Shown one piece after another: positions 43,260 to 55,037 of a stretch of 64,000 nt of DNA. Within the stretch, counting starts at the first letter, position 1, and each line of letters begins with the position of its first letter. Both the position numbers and the translations under genes were made by a program. Under the pieces are notes generated by a model that saw nothing but the letters and a program-made list of their open reading frames with translations, did not search any database and was not told the origin of the DNA. Source of the stretch: Chrysophaeum taylorii (Eukaryota > Sar > Pelagophyceae > Pelagomonadales > Pelagomonadaceae); the NCBI GenBank assembly GCA_029834535.1, contig JAQMWT010000309.1:434001-498000 (forward strand), written 5' to 3'.

Positions 43260-45360
43260 CACGTCGTGGAACACGCCCTCGATGCGGCCGTGGGCGCTGT
43301 GGCAGCCTCGAAGGGTAAATCGGATATTACGAGTTACTTCATGGCCTTGCCCAGCCAGGCAAAGCACTCATCCCTGATGGCGACGTTCTCGGCTCGGCAC
43401 TACGCGTACACGTCGCAGCGGATTTTCCCCAAGCGCACCTTTGACTGACGACGAAGATCATCGCAACCTAATTGAGGCGGCGTATTACCGCGGCAGTGGC
43501 GGCGGGAAAGGCAAGCGCCCTCGTTCATATGACTCGAAAGGCGCTGTTTGATGAATGGGTGGACGCTGAATATCGTTGCTTTGTCGTTCGAATCTTGAAG
43601 CACGTCGTTACTACGGAGTGTTATTTATGAAGCGGCGGTTTTCGGCAATCCATTCGCCCAGGTGCTGCATGACGGCGGGACACTCGAGGATAAGTTCAAG
43701 CGACAGGCCATTGCCCTATCCTTCATCTGGCCCGATTGGAGTGGCGTTGAGACGGTGTGCGTGGGCCTCGTTCCAGCTGACGACGGAACCGATTCCGGCA
43801 CGGCTTCTCTGCTCCGTTCTGTGGTCGCGGAGCGTGCGAGAATCGATATCGATTTATCGGCCGCAACCATTGTTCAAGATCGGGCTGCAATTGGCGTCGC
43901 CGAAGAATTTTTTGTTGAGGTAGAAGCATGTGTGACATGCATGATATCTCAAAATTCTCGGCAGCGGCATGCGGCGACTTGACACGATCCAGAGGCAAGC
44001 AGGTGATCAATCCATTCCCAGCTGGCCAGGAGCTGCTGAACAGTGGTGGCCACGATGGAGCCAAGTACTTTTCTTACGGCACTCACGTTTGAAGGATCTG
44101 CATGCGCTTTTGCCATTATAGCCGGGGAAATAAATCGCCGAAGCTCAAGCTCGACCTCAATAAGACGAGGTTCCGGGCGCGATACCAACTTATTCGTTCC
44201 TTGCTGCGTATGCACCACGTCGTGCTCAAACTGTACACGGCTACCAACATTGGACTACCCTGGACAATCAGTGATGAGCAATGGGTGGCGTTGGTTTAAT
44301 TCGAGGCGATTTTTGCTATAACGGATGAGGCCGTTGTTTTCGTGCAACACGAACACTTATGCCTGGGGTCGTGCGCCGCATTGATCAAGCACAACATGAT
44401 CGAGTCTCTGCGAGCTGGGACGCTAGAAGTCATTAATCTCCCGAACATAACTACGAAATCCATGCCACGTAAGACTGTCGATGTTGACGACCTCAGCGAG
44501 ACCGGCAAAATCTGTCTTGAATGGGCTATACTCGAATGTGAGCGTCGTTTTTTTTGCGGGAATAATGAAAACAACTACGTGCGTCACTTCGACTACGAAT
44601 TATTCAACGATCGCGAGCTGATTGCCTTCCTTCTTGACTTTCGGACTATTAACTGCCGGCACCTGTCGTCCAATCAGAAAGCTCAGGCCAGGAAGTTGCT
44701 CAAGCAAGAATATGTGATTTACGCACGGACTACATTCCACCACGAAAACGCAAAGACTTCCTCTGAGTCTGCGCCGCCCTCCGAGCCTGCGCCTGCCCGC
44801 AGTTTCTTGGCGGCACTCGACGCACCCGGCGCTTGGGACGACGACATTAGTGGCGACGCATAGCCTTCTTTTGCTATGCCTGAGAAGAACCAGATGCCCG
44901 ATTTCAATGTGGAGGAGTTTGAACAGGTCTTCACTCTATGGATCATCAGGCTGTCGAGATCGCTCAACTGGAAAGAACATTATCCTGAACTTGAGGAAAG
45001 AAGGATAAAGTCTCAGCTTCACAGATCTGGCTGTGCTCGACGTTGGAAAGCTGCATCGACTGCAAACCAAGGAGCAGTACGGGTTCCTTCCGGACATGGC
45101 GAGAGCCTCCTCTAAGGGATTTTTCAATTGGTACTCATGGCGCGCAGAGCTACTACTATGAGCGCTGCCTGAGCATTGGAAATCTTGCCCCGACCGAGGG
45201 AAAGAAACACGGTCATGCTCGGCGCGGACGAGACGGGCAAAGTTGTTGCCAGCATACTGCGCACGAACAATAATTTCTTCATTGCGGCGGTGGCGGCCCG
45301 GATTTTGAGTACAGGGACCTCGGACACGAGACCAAGTTTTAAAAAAACGCCGAGAGCACC
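43260..45360 (+). pseudogene. Decayed hAT-family transposase
   Basis: Plus-strand pieces in changing frames follow hAT order. 43,662-43,960 reads VCVGLVPADDGTDSG, then ATIVQDRAAIGVAEEFFVE. 43,930-44,050 has CDMHDISKFSAAACGDL, like the hAT Cys-x2-His region, then INPFPAGQELL. 44,130-44,870 has LDLNKTRFRARYQLIRSLL, ISDEQWVALVEFEAIFAI and a long intact stretch to 44,866. 44,880-45,250 has LDVGKLHRLQTKEQYGFLP and YYYERCLSIGNLAPTE, as in the C-terminal dimerisation region. Many stops and frameshifts: a dead copy. Terminal repeats not identified. Confidence 0.65.
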
Positions 45361-45668
45361 ATGATTGATTCCCCGAAGGCTCTTCGGAGATGGAGGTTGA
45401 TGAGGAAGAACCAGACGAAGATACCGAGGTCGGTCGTTCACATCGCCTAAAGTAAGAAACACTGAACCTCATCCACGATAACTCCTCCTTCGCCCCGAAT
45501 TTAACACGAATGAATCTAAGAGCACCAGACCTAGGCAATAATAGCACGCGGGGGGCACGGAACTGACGGGGCGCGCCAGGGACCGGCGCTGGTGTTAAAA
45601 GAAAAAAAGTGGTGTTCACTTCACAAAGGTTCACGATGGCCACATAGGGTGACGTGTTCACTTCAAGT

Positions 45669-45703
45669 CACTTCACCAATATTGCGTGGCTGCTGGTGAA
45701 GTG
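45669..45703. other. Perfect 10-bp hairpin just upstream of the helicase-fragment array
   Basis: CACTTCACCA (45,669-45,678) pairs with TGGTGAAGTG (45,694-45,703) across a 15-nt loop. The surrounding ~120 bp are rich in TTCACTT/GTGAAC words, like the minisatellite that ends each array unit. Confidence 0.6.
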
Positions 45704-45755
45704 GTTCACGTTCACTTGCTGAAGTGAATTCCAAACGCTGGTTGTTTTTGCGGTG

Positions 45756-46794
45756 TCCTAACTACTAATCGACAGATGTTTGTCTGTCTGTTTGTCTGTC
45801 TGTCTGTCCCTCGATTTAGGGTAAGGATCAGGTAGGCGCGAGAGTAAGGATCAGGTAGGCGCGAGAGCCAGACAGTGATCCACCAAGCCGTCTACGGCGA
45901 CCTCGCAGACTATTTCCACGACCCGCGGCGGCTCTTCCAGCGCGCCATTCTCACGCCCCGTCGAAACGATGTTGTCGATGCTGACAACGCGCGCATGACC
46001 GCGGCCTTTTTTTCCCGAAGACGAGGCGTCGGAGTTCTTTTCGGCCGACTAGGTTGGGTCGGAAGCCGACGCCTCGCTCTTTACAGTCGAGTTTTGAACT
46101 TCCTGACAACCAACGGCATGCTGACTTTGATCGCGAGCTTAAAGTCTTCGCAACCTCGACCCGTCGCACGGCCACTGCAACGGTACCAGATACGTGATCG
46201 ATCGTGTCGTTGTCACCGAGGCTCCTCCAACCTGTATCGCTTAAGGCCCACCTACGCCAAACGATCAACAAGAGCCAGGGCTCGACGCCCCGCGAGGTCG
46301 GCGTCCTCTTTCCCAAGCCCGTCTTCTGCCACGTCCAGCTCTACGTGGCTCTCTGTCGATCGGCATCCCCGAGGATATACTCATCTGGGTCGACGACTCC
46401 ACCCTACCCCACACGTGCTGCGCAATACCGATAAGCCCCCTCCCGGCGTCTACACGCACACTATAGGTGAACTTACTGGGACCACGTGAACTTACTGGGG
46501 TTTGAGATTGGGACTAGGTGAACTGAGTGACCAGGTGAAACTGGGACCAGGTGAACATACTGGGGTTTTTAGAGTAAAGTTTTTAGAGTAAACTCAAAGG
46601 TTGGCGGCGCGTGCGGATCAAAGCAGCTTAGATTGGCGGAGGCGAGAGCGACGAGCTCAAAGGAGTTGGTGTGAGCTAGGTGAACTTACTGCCCAGGTGA
46701 ACTTATATGAAACTTACTGCCAAATAATACTGGGACCAGGTGAACTTACTGGGGTTAGAGATTGGGAGTAGGTGAACTTACTGGCCTGCACTTG
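45756..46794 (+). repeat. Array unit 1: decayed PIF1/Helitron-type helicase C-terminal fragment
   Basis: Begins TCCTAACTACTAATCGACAG, then a (TGTC)n run, CTCGATTTAGGGTAAGG, then helicase remains. These are VIHQAVYGDLADYFHDP and ILTPRRNDVVDADNARMT (45,875-46,000), FFPEDEASEFFSAD (frame change at the T-run, ~46,010), LRNLDPSHGHCNGTRYVIDRV (~46,145-46,210), and TINKSQG...VGVLF..VFCHVQLYVALCR (~46,260-46,370). The last three are conserved blocks of Helitron/PIF1 helicases. Ends with GGTGAACTTACTGG minisatellite and CCTGCACTTG. Confidence 0.8.
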
Positions 46795-46810
46795 TGTATA
46801 ATATTTAAAC

Positions 46811-48149
46811 GTCGGGGTCACGACTTGAACGACGGCGCGCTGATACGAGCGACTCCGAATCGGACAGCGACGACGAGGATCGCACGACCGAGATCACCGA
46901 AGCGGTAAAGCGTCGTCGAATCGCGGCGATCACCGCATTTGGTGCGTTTGACTGTGAGAAGCGCCCGGGGCCGACGGGGCCCAAGCTTCGTGCGTCGCGT
47001 AAAGAGTGGCATCATCACGTGCGGACGGAGGGTCCACGAAAATTTCCGCGTATGTATCGCATGGAGGTCGAGCATTTCAACGAGTTGCTGGAGTTGGTGC
47101 GGCGGGAGATAGAGACGCAAGATGTATTGCAAGCCGAGCATTCTTCTGGGTCCGAGGTATGCGCCGAGGTTCGACTTGCGATCAGCATACGCTACCTTGC
47201 TGGGGGGAGCTACCTTGCTGGGGGGAGCTACCTTGACATCTGCTCTAACTTTGGGGTGTCTCCGGCTGAGTTTTATCGATCGATTTGGAGATGTGTTGAC
47301 GCCATCAACAACACGTTCCCTATTGACTGCTTCCCGCTGGACGACGAGACGGAACTCGAGAAACTGAAGGCGGGCTGGGCTCGCAAGTCACGCCGCGCGG
47401 TCCTTCGAGGTGTGGTGGGTGCCATCGATGGTTGCTGCATCTGGCAGAAAAACCCGGGCTGTGCTGTCCACAACCCCATGCGTTACTACTGCGCTCGCAA
47501 GAAAAAGTTCGCACTCTTGCTCGTGGCCATCTGCGACTCGGAGCGGCGCTTCCGCTGGTTTGACAGCTCGGCTACTCCGACGACGACGCCGCACGACAGT
47601 CTTGCATGGGCTAGTACGTTGCTCGGTCAGCGGGTGAGAAGTGGGCATCTGCCTGCCCTTTTTTTTTTCTCATAGGTGATTGCGCCTTTACCAACACCCA
47701 AAGCATGATCACGCCGGGCAACGACGACGACTTCAACTTGGAGCACAGCTCGGTGCGCATCAATATCGAGTGCGCCTTTGGCCTCCTCGTCCGTCGCTGG
47801 GGCATCCTCTGGCGACCCCTCGAGATGGATTTCAACGAGCGCGGAGCCGTTGTTGGCTGTTTGCGTGCGCTTCCACAACTTCTGCATCGACAAAAACCTC
47901 GAGCTCGAAAAAGAGTTGCGAAAGGAGGGCGAGGAGAGACTTGAGGTGCAGCCCGGCCGCCGCTGGAAAGCTCCTTACGTCGATCGCGATGGTGTCCCTG
48001 TCGAGAATCTCGATACCGCGCGTCGATGTGACTACTGTCGCGAGGGCTCGCGCACTGCCGACGAGAGGTCCGATCCCACCCGGCGCACTATGACTCTCGA
48101 GGCGCTCCACCGCGAGGAGGGGCTTCGGCGCCCAAGGTGGCGCCGTTAA
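46811..48149 (+). pseudogene. PIF/Harbinger (HARBI1-like, DDE_4) transposase, one short intron, one frameshift
   Basis: The frame opens after TAA ~46,808; the first ATG is 47052. Seen: N-terminal helix-turn-helix region (LAISIRYLAGGSYL...ICSNFGVSPAEFYR), first catalytic Asp in GVVGAIDGC (~47,420), CARKKKFALLLVAICD, PHDSLAW. Joining 47,625 to 47,676 removes a 50-bp GT...AG intron with a long pyrimidine tract and gives LLGDCAF, the second Asp. VRINIECAFGLLVRRWG holds the Glu. After ~47,860 the frame shifts by one to VRFHNFCIDKNLELEKEL, running to 48,149. The D-D-E triad is present, but the shift suggests inactivation unless it is a second splice. The 18-bp unit encoding YLAGGS is duplicated at ~47,200-47,235. 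Confidence 0.72.
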
Positions 48150-48301
48150 GTAAAGTTAAGTATGACGAAAAGATTCTCCATCTCGGCGCAGTCGGTGAAG
48201 GGCCGGCCACCTCGGGGCTGAGGGAGCTGAGGTGCCGAGGTGCACAGGAAGTAAAGAACGTAAGGGGGTGTTGGTGGACTGCGCGGAACAGTGCGGCGGG
48301 T

Positions 48302-49116
48302 TTAAAGACCAATGGCCTTGTCGGGGATCTCCTCGTCTGCGTTGCTGTCTGCAAGATACGGGGCATCGGCATAATCTTCTATGACGTCTTCTTCGTCGGA
48401 GGACCCCTCGTCCATCCGCGCAGGAGAGCGCCGAGCGACTGGGTGCGAGGACGAGGGCGGGGGTGGTAGAGGAAGGTCTTCTGGTGGCTTCAGAATATCC
48501 AGAATTTTTTGCAGACAGCCTTGATAGTAATCGAGCAAGACGCGCTTAAGTATTTTTTCTCCTTGATAGTGAGCGTCGAGCTTCGGCTGGATCTTGTCAA
48601 ACTCTTCCATCAGGACTATAAGTTAGAGCTGGCCTTCGCTTTCTGGCGCTTTGTCGTCTGGACAAAGATATCTCCATCAACCTTCTCGATGCGGACGGGC
48701 AATTTTAGGGCAGCTACGAGGTTGTCGGTATCGTCGCTTGTTGTGTGTCGCTTCCCCGAGCCCCGGTCCGACCTCACCGAAGCAGAAGACGTCGTAGACC
48801 TCGACATGCCATTGTGAGCGGTCGTGGCTGGCATCAGAGTCAAGCACGAGTAGAAGAAGCCGTACTTGGTGCCAAGCAGATACATAGAGTAGACCGTCGC
48901 GTTGCCTTCGTCCTCCTTGATGAACGATTTAAGATCGGAGGAGATGAAGACCATACCGCTCCGTTCTTCCTCCGACATCAAACCGTCGTCCCCGTCGCCT
49001 TGGCCGGACGCCTGAAACTTGGCAAAGATGCGCTGGCAGTCGGAGCGCAGCTTGGTATGCTCCTCCTTGAGCTTGGTCGCAGTGAAGGCGAACCCCTCGC
49101 GCGCCCTCGGGTTCAA
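48302..49116 (-). CDS. Harbinger-associated second ORF, C-terminal parts (Myb/SANT-like partner candidate)
   Basis: Two consecutive minus-strand ORFs. 48,616-49,116 contains FTATKLKEEHTKLRSDCQRI and FIKEDEGNATVYSMYLLGTKYGFF, with an acidic/Ser linker. 48,302-48,610 contains EEFDKIQPKLDAHYQGEKIL, a proline run and an acidic tail. Upstream, 49,113-49,400 in another frame reads KKNWSKDPCRARMIMGIVL then ETNSYWELLAKTC, and 49,420-49,690 in a third reads RWIKRRAAEQSVPEPRCKAW. Together they may form one protein broken by introns or frameshifts. Its place opposite the transposase fits the Myb-like DNA-binding protein of Harbinger elements, but I cannot see a clear Myb tryptophan pattern. Confidence 0.4.
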
Positions 49117-49763
49117 CTTCCGGACGAGCTCAGGAACATTGGCGGCATACGGGTTGTTGTCGTCCAGTGCAGGATCGTTCGAGTTGTGCAGGTCTTGGCC
49201 AGCAACTCCCAGTACGAGTTGGTCTCCGTGGTGTCGAGTGTTTCTCGAGATGGTGTCGACACAAGGTAGGGGTCTCGTGTCAGGACGATGCCCATGATCA
49301 TCCGCGCTCGGCAGGGATCCTTCGACCAGTTCTTCTTCGTCGGTGCCGGCGGCGAGCGAGCTGCACGCGGCGGGTTGCGCCGGTTCGGGGACGCCACCGC
49401 AGTTTCCGCCTCACGCGCTGCGTCGACAGATGCAGCCTCTGACTGCAGACGCCCTCCAGCTCCGACTCGGCCGAGTCACTCAGTGTGAAGAGCGTGGCAC
49501 TCGTTTCCACCTTCTCGAGGCAAGCCACGAGCGCGGACCAGTTCCAGGCCTTGCACCTGGGCTCCGGCACGCTTTGCTCTGCCGCCCGGCGCTTGATCCA
49601 TCTCCGCCACGAGGTGTTTGTTTTCCGGCCGCGAAACGAACCTTCGGGGTCCAGCTCTGCATCGTCATCGCAGCCCAGCCTGGTTTGATCGATCTTCAGC
49701 GTCGCTGCCCGCCGCTGCGCTTCCTTCGTGGTCCTCGCGCCATGGTCGGTGTGTTTGCTTAAT

Positions 49764-50785
49764 AAGTTTTCACGAACCGGGGTTGGTCCGCTCGCGACGA
49801 CGAGTTTCCCTTCGATGAATCGGCGTACGCCGACGACGTTGCCTTTCTCTTCTGGGACCGCCACATCGCCGCCAGCGAGACACCGCGCCTCATCGAACAC
49901 TGCGACGCCTGGGGCATGGAGGTGCATTGCGGCAACCGACACACGAAAGCGGCGTCCAAAACGGAGATGCTGTTCGTCGCTCGCCCGGCACACCTGTACG
50001 GCGACCCAAAGTCGTTCGACGACACGAACCTCTCGGACATCGAACTCGGGCGCGGCCGCTTCATACCGGTCGTCGACCAGTTTAAGTACCTCGGCTCGGT
50101 CCTCTCGCGCGACTGCCGCGACGACTCAGACGTCGACGCGCGGATCAAGAAGGCGTCTCAGGCCTTCGGTGCCTTGCGGGACTGCATCTTCGCCTCGAAG
50201 TCCGTCTCTGCTCGCGCCAAGCGCCTCGTCTATGTCTCGCTCGTCCTGGCCATCCTCCTTCACGGTGCGGAATCGTGGTGCCTCACCGAGGTCCTGTTCC
50301 GCCGGCTGCGGTGTTTCCACGCGCAGTGCGCCCGCGTCATGTGTCGTGTGACCCGGAAACACACCTGGTCCCACCACATCTCAACGGAGATCCTGCGGCG
50401 GCGCCTCGGCCTCGAGAGTCCATCGACGTCTACGTCACGCGCCGCCAGCTCCGCTGGGCCGGTCACGTCGCCCGCATGCCCTTCTCCCGACTCCCTCGCA
50501 AGATGCTCTCGTCTTGGGTCCGCTCCAAGCGCCCACCGGGGGCTCCGCAGATGACGTACGGGAGGTCGCTCGCCAAGGCACTCCGGAAATGCGACATCCC
50601 CTTCAACTCGTGGCACGACCTCGCACAAGACCGCGCGCAGTGGCGGTCCGCCATCCATGCACTTTCATCCCTCGCCTCTACCCCAACTATGTGATTTTTG
50701 CTCTGTGATCCTGGACCGGCTACTACCGGCCCAGCCTGGCTCCCATGCCCGGGAGAGGTCCGAAGTCAGTTAGTTAGTTAGTTAG
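49764..50785 (+). mobile_element. 5'-truncated LINE (non-LTR retrotransposon), 3' part with (GTTA)n tail
   Basis: The frame open from 49,766 carries the reverse-transcriptase catalytic box AYADDVAFLF (49,823-49,852), then FKYLGSVLSRD, ILLHGAESWCLT and LRCFHAQCARVMCR, the usual end of LINE RT ORFs. At ~50,430 the frame shifts; RRQLRWAGHVARMPF and WHDLAQDRAQWRSAI continue in another frame to 50,694. A 3' UTR with CCTGGCTCCCATG and a (GTTA)n tail follows, ending exactly where array unit 2 starts. Endonuclease and the N-terminal half of RT are missing: dead copy. Confidence 0.85.
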
Positions 50786-51837
50786 TCCTAACTACTAATC
50801 GACATATGTTTGTCTGTCTGTTTGTTTGTTTGTCTGTCTGTTTGTCCCTCGATTTAGGGTAAGGATCAGGTAGGAGCGAGAGTAAGCATCAGGTAGGCGC
50901 GAGAGCCAGACAGTGATCCTCCAAGCCGTCTACGGCGACCTCGCAGACTATTTCCACGACCCGCGGCGGCTCTTTCAGCGCGCCATTCTCACGCCCCGTC
51001 GAAACGATGTTGTCGATGCTGACAACGCGCGCATGACCGCGGCCTTTTTTTCCCGGAGACGAGGCGTCGGAGTTCTTTTCGGCTGACTAGGCTGGGTCGG
51101 AAGACGACGCCTCGCTCTTTACAGTAGAGTTTTCAACTCCCTGACAACCAACGGCATGCTGACTTTGATCGCGAGCTTAATGTCTTCGCAACCTCGACCC
51201 GTCGCACGGCCACTGCAACGGTACCAGATACATGATCGATCGTGTCGTTGTCACCGAGGCTCCTCCAACCTGTATCCCGTAAGGCCCGCCGACGCCAAAC
51301 GATCACCAAGAGCCAGGGCCAGACGCCCCGCGAGGTCGGCGTCCTCTTTCCCAAGCCCGTCTTCTGCCACGTCCAGCTCTACGTGGCTCTCTGTCGATCG
51401 GCAACCCCGAGGAGATATACTCATCTGGGTCGACGACTCCACCCTACCCCACACGTGCTGCGCAATACCGATAAGCCCCCTCCCGGCGTCTACACGCGCA
51501 CGGTAGGTGAACTTACTGGGACCACGTGAACTTACTGAGGTTTGAGATTGGGACTAGGTGAACTAAGTGACCAGGTGAACTTACTGGGACCAAGTGAACT
51601 TACTGGGGTTTTTAGAGTGAACGCAAGGGCTAGCGGCGTGTACGGATCAAAGCAGCTTAGATTGGCGGAGGTGAGAGCGACGAGCTCGAAGGAGAGTGGG
51701 GTGAGTGGATGTGAGCACGAGTGGGCTTACGCCGAACTTACTGGGGTTAGAGATTGGGACTAGGTGAACTTACTGGGACCAGGTGAACTTACTGGGGTTA
51801 GAGATTGGGACTAGGTGAACTTACTGGCCTGCACTTG
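50786..51837 (+). repeat. Array unit 2
   Basis: Same layout as unit 1. Subtype markers: GGCTGACTAGG after the SAD box (as in units 5, 7, 8) but CCGACGCC...ATCACCAAG in the TINKSQG region (as in units 3, 4, 6). Follows the LINE tail directly. Confidence 0.85.
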
Positions 51838-51842
51838 TTTTT

Positions 51843-52897
51843 TCCTAACTACTAATCGACAGATGTTTGTCTGTTTGTTTGTTTGTCTGTCTGTTTGTCC
51901 CTCGATTTAGGGTAAGGATCAGGTAGGCGCGAGAGTAAGGATCAGGTAGGCGCGAGAGCCAGACAGTGATCCTCCAAGCCGTCTACGGCGACCTCGCAGA
52001 CTATTTCCACGACCCGCGGCGGCTCTTTTAGCCAGCGCGCCATTCTCACGCCCCGTCGAAACGATGTTGTCGATGCTGACAACGCGCGCATGACCGCCGC
52101 CTTATTTTCCCGGAGACGAGGCGTCGGAGTTCTTTTCGGCCGACTAGGTTGGGTCGGAAGACGATGCCTCGCTCTTTACAGTAGAGTTTTCAACTCCCTG
52201 ACAACCAACGGTATGCTGAGTTTGATCGCGAGCTCAAAGTCTTCGCAACCTCGACCCGTCGCACGGCCACTGCAACGGTACCAGATACATGATCGATCGT
52301 GTCGTTGTCACCGAGGCTCCTCCAACCTGTATCCCGTAAGGCCCGCCGACGCCAAACGATCACCAAGAGCCAGGGCCAGACGCCCCGCGAGGTCGGCGTC
52401 CTCTTGCCCAAGCCCGTCTTCTGCCACGTCCAGCTCTACGTGGCTCTCTGTCGATCGGCAACCCCGAGAATATGCTCTTCTGAGTCGACGACTCCACCCT
52501 ACCCCACACGTGCTGCGCAATACCGATAAGCCCCCTCCCGGCGTCTACACGCGCACTATAGGTGAACTTACTGGGACCAGGTGAACTTACTGGGGTTGGA
52601 GATTGGGACTAGGTGAATATAGTGACCAGGTGAACTTACTGGGACCAGATGAACTTACTGGGGGTTTTAGAGTAAACTGAAAGGTTAGCGGCGTAAGCGG
52701 ATCGAAGCAGCTTAGATTGGCGGAGGCGACAGCGACGAGCTCGAAGGAGTGGTGTGAGCACGAGTGGGTTTACGCCGAACTTACTGGGGTTAGAGATTTG
52801 GACTAGGTGAACTTACTAACCAGGTGAACTTACTAGGACCAGGTGAACTTACTGGGGTTAGAGATTGGGAGTAGGTGAACTTACTGGCCTGCACTTG
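51843..52897 (+). repeat. Array unit 3
   Basis: Same layout. Has a small insertion (tagc) at ~52,030 inside the first helicase block. Subtype GGCCGACTAGG plus CCGACGCC. Confidence 0.85.
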
Positions 52898-53853
52898 TCC
52901 TAACTACTAATCGACAGATGTTTGTCTGTTTGTCTGTTTGTTTGTCTGTTTGTCTGTCCCTCGATTTAGGGTAAGGATCAGGTAGGCGCGAGAGTAAGGA
53001 TCAGGTAGGCGCGAGAGCCAGACAGTGATCCTCCAAGCCGTCTACGGCGACCTCGCAGACTATTTCCACGACCCGCGGCGGCTCTTTCAGCGCGCCATTC
53101 TCACGCCCCGTCGAAACGATGTTGTCGATGCTGACAACGCGCGCATGACCGCGGCCTTTTTTTCCCGGAGACGAGGCGTCGGAGTTCTTTTCGGCCGACT
53201 AGGTTGGGTCGGAAGACGACGCCTCGCTCTTTACAGTCGAGTTTTCAACTCCCTGACAACCAACGGCATGCTGACTTTGATCGCGAGCTTTAAGTCTTCG
53301 CAACCTCGACCCGTCGCACGGCCACTGCAACGGTACCAGATACATGATCGATCGTGTCGTTGTCACCGAGGCTCCTCCAACCTGTATCCCGTAAGGCCCG
53401 CCGACGCCAAACGATCACCAAGAGCCAGGGCCAGACGCCCCGCGAGGTCGGCGTCCTCTTGCCCAAGCCCGTCTTCTGTCACGTCCAGCTCTACGTGGCT
53501 CTCTGTCGATCGGCAACCCCGAGAATATGCTCTTCTGAGTCGACGACTCCACCCTACTTCACACGTGCTCCGCAATACCGATAAGCCCCCTCCTGGCGTC
53601 TACACGCGCACTGTAGGTGAACTTACTGGGACCAGGTGAATCATCCAAGCAGCTTAGATTGGCGGAGGTGAGAGCGACGAGCTCGAAGGAGAGTGGGGTG
53701 AGTGGATGTGAGCACGAGTGGGCTTACGCCGAACTTTTTAAGCCGAACGGTTAGAGATTGGGACTAGGTGAACTTACTGGGACCAGGTGAACTTACTGGG
53801 GTTAGAGATTGGGACCAGGTGATCTTACTGGCGAACTTACTGGCCTGCACTTG
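52898..53853 (+). repeat. Array unit 4 (shortened 3' end)
   Basis: Same layout, ~100 bp shorter because the GTGAACTTACT minisatellite part after ~53,640 is reduced. Subtype GGCCGACTAGG plus CCGACGCC. Confidence 0.85.
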
Positions 53854-53859
53854 TCTTAA

Positions 53860-55037
53860 TCCTAACTACTAATCGACAGATGTTTGTCTGTCTGTCTGTT
53901 TGTCTGTTTGTCCCTCGATTTAGGGTAAGGATCAGGTAGGCACGAGAGTAAGGATCAGGTAGGCGCGAGAGCCAGACAGTGATCCTCCAAGCCGTCTACG
54001 GCGACCTCGCAGACTATTTCCACGACCCGCGGCGGCTCTTTCAGCGCGCCATTCTCACGCCCCGTCGAAACGATGTTGTCGATGCTGACAACGCGCGCAT
54101 GACCGCGGCCTTTTTTTCCCGGAGACGAGGCGTCGGAGTTCTTTTCGGCTGACTAGGCTGGGTCGGAAGACGACGCCTCGCTCTTTACAGTAGAGTTTTC
54201 AACTCCCTGACAACCAACGGCATGCTGACTTTGATCGCGAGCTTAATGTCTTCGCAACCTCGACCCGTCGCACGGCCACTGCAACGGTACCAGATACATG
54301 ATCGATCGTGTCGTTGTCACCGAGGCTCCTCCAACCTGTATCGCTTAAGGCCCGCCTACGCCAAACGATCAACAAGAGCCAGGGCCAGACGCCCCGCGAG
54401 GTCGGCGTCCTCTTTCCCAAGCCCGTCTTCTGCCACGTCCAGCTCTACGTGGCTCTCTGTCGATCGGCATCCCCGAGGATATACTCATCTGGGTCGACGA
54501 CTCCACCCTACCCCACACGTGCTGCGCAATACCGATAAGCCCCCTCCCGGCGTCTACACGCGCACTGTAGGTGAACTTACTGGGACCAGGTGAACTTACT
54601 GGGGTTGGAGATTGGGACTAGGTGAGCTGAGTGACCAGGTGAAACTGGGACCAGGTGAACATACTGGGGTTTTTAGAGTAAAGGGTTTTTAGAGTAAACT
54701 CAAAGGTTGGCGGCGCGTGCGGATCAAAGCAGCTTAGATTGGCGGAGGCGAGAGCGACGAGCTCAAAGGAGTTGGTGTGAGCTAGGTGAACTTACTGTCA
54801 ATAATAATACTGACCAGGTGAACTTATATGAAACTTACTGGGACCAGGTGAACTTACTGGGGTTAGAGATTGGGACTAGGTGAACTTACGGGCGGAGGCG
54901 AGAGCGACGAGCTCAAAGGAGTTGGTGTGAGCTAGGTGAACTTACTGACCAGGTGAACTTATATGAAACTTACTGGGACGAGGTGAACTTGCTGGGGTTA
55001 GAGATTGGGAGTAGGTGAACTTACTGGCCTGCACTTG
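53860..55037 (+). repeat. Array unit 5
   Basis: Same layout; the 3' minisatellite part is partly duplicated (two GGCGGAGGCGAGAGCGACG blocks at ~54,740 and ~54,892). Subtype GGCTGACTAGG plus CCTACGCC. Confidence 0.85.

Larger units (their letters stand above)
46795..49763. mobile_element. PIF/Harbinger-type DNA transposon (transposase plus opposite-strand ORF)
   Basis: Insert between array units 1 and 2, carrying a DDE_4 transposase on plus and a second protein on minus converging on it. This two-gene layout is typical of PIF/Harbinger elements. Outer limits are set by the end of unit 1 and the start of LINE sequence; terminal inverted repeats were not identified. Confidence 0.6.
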
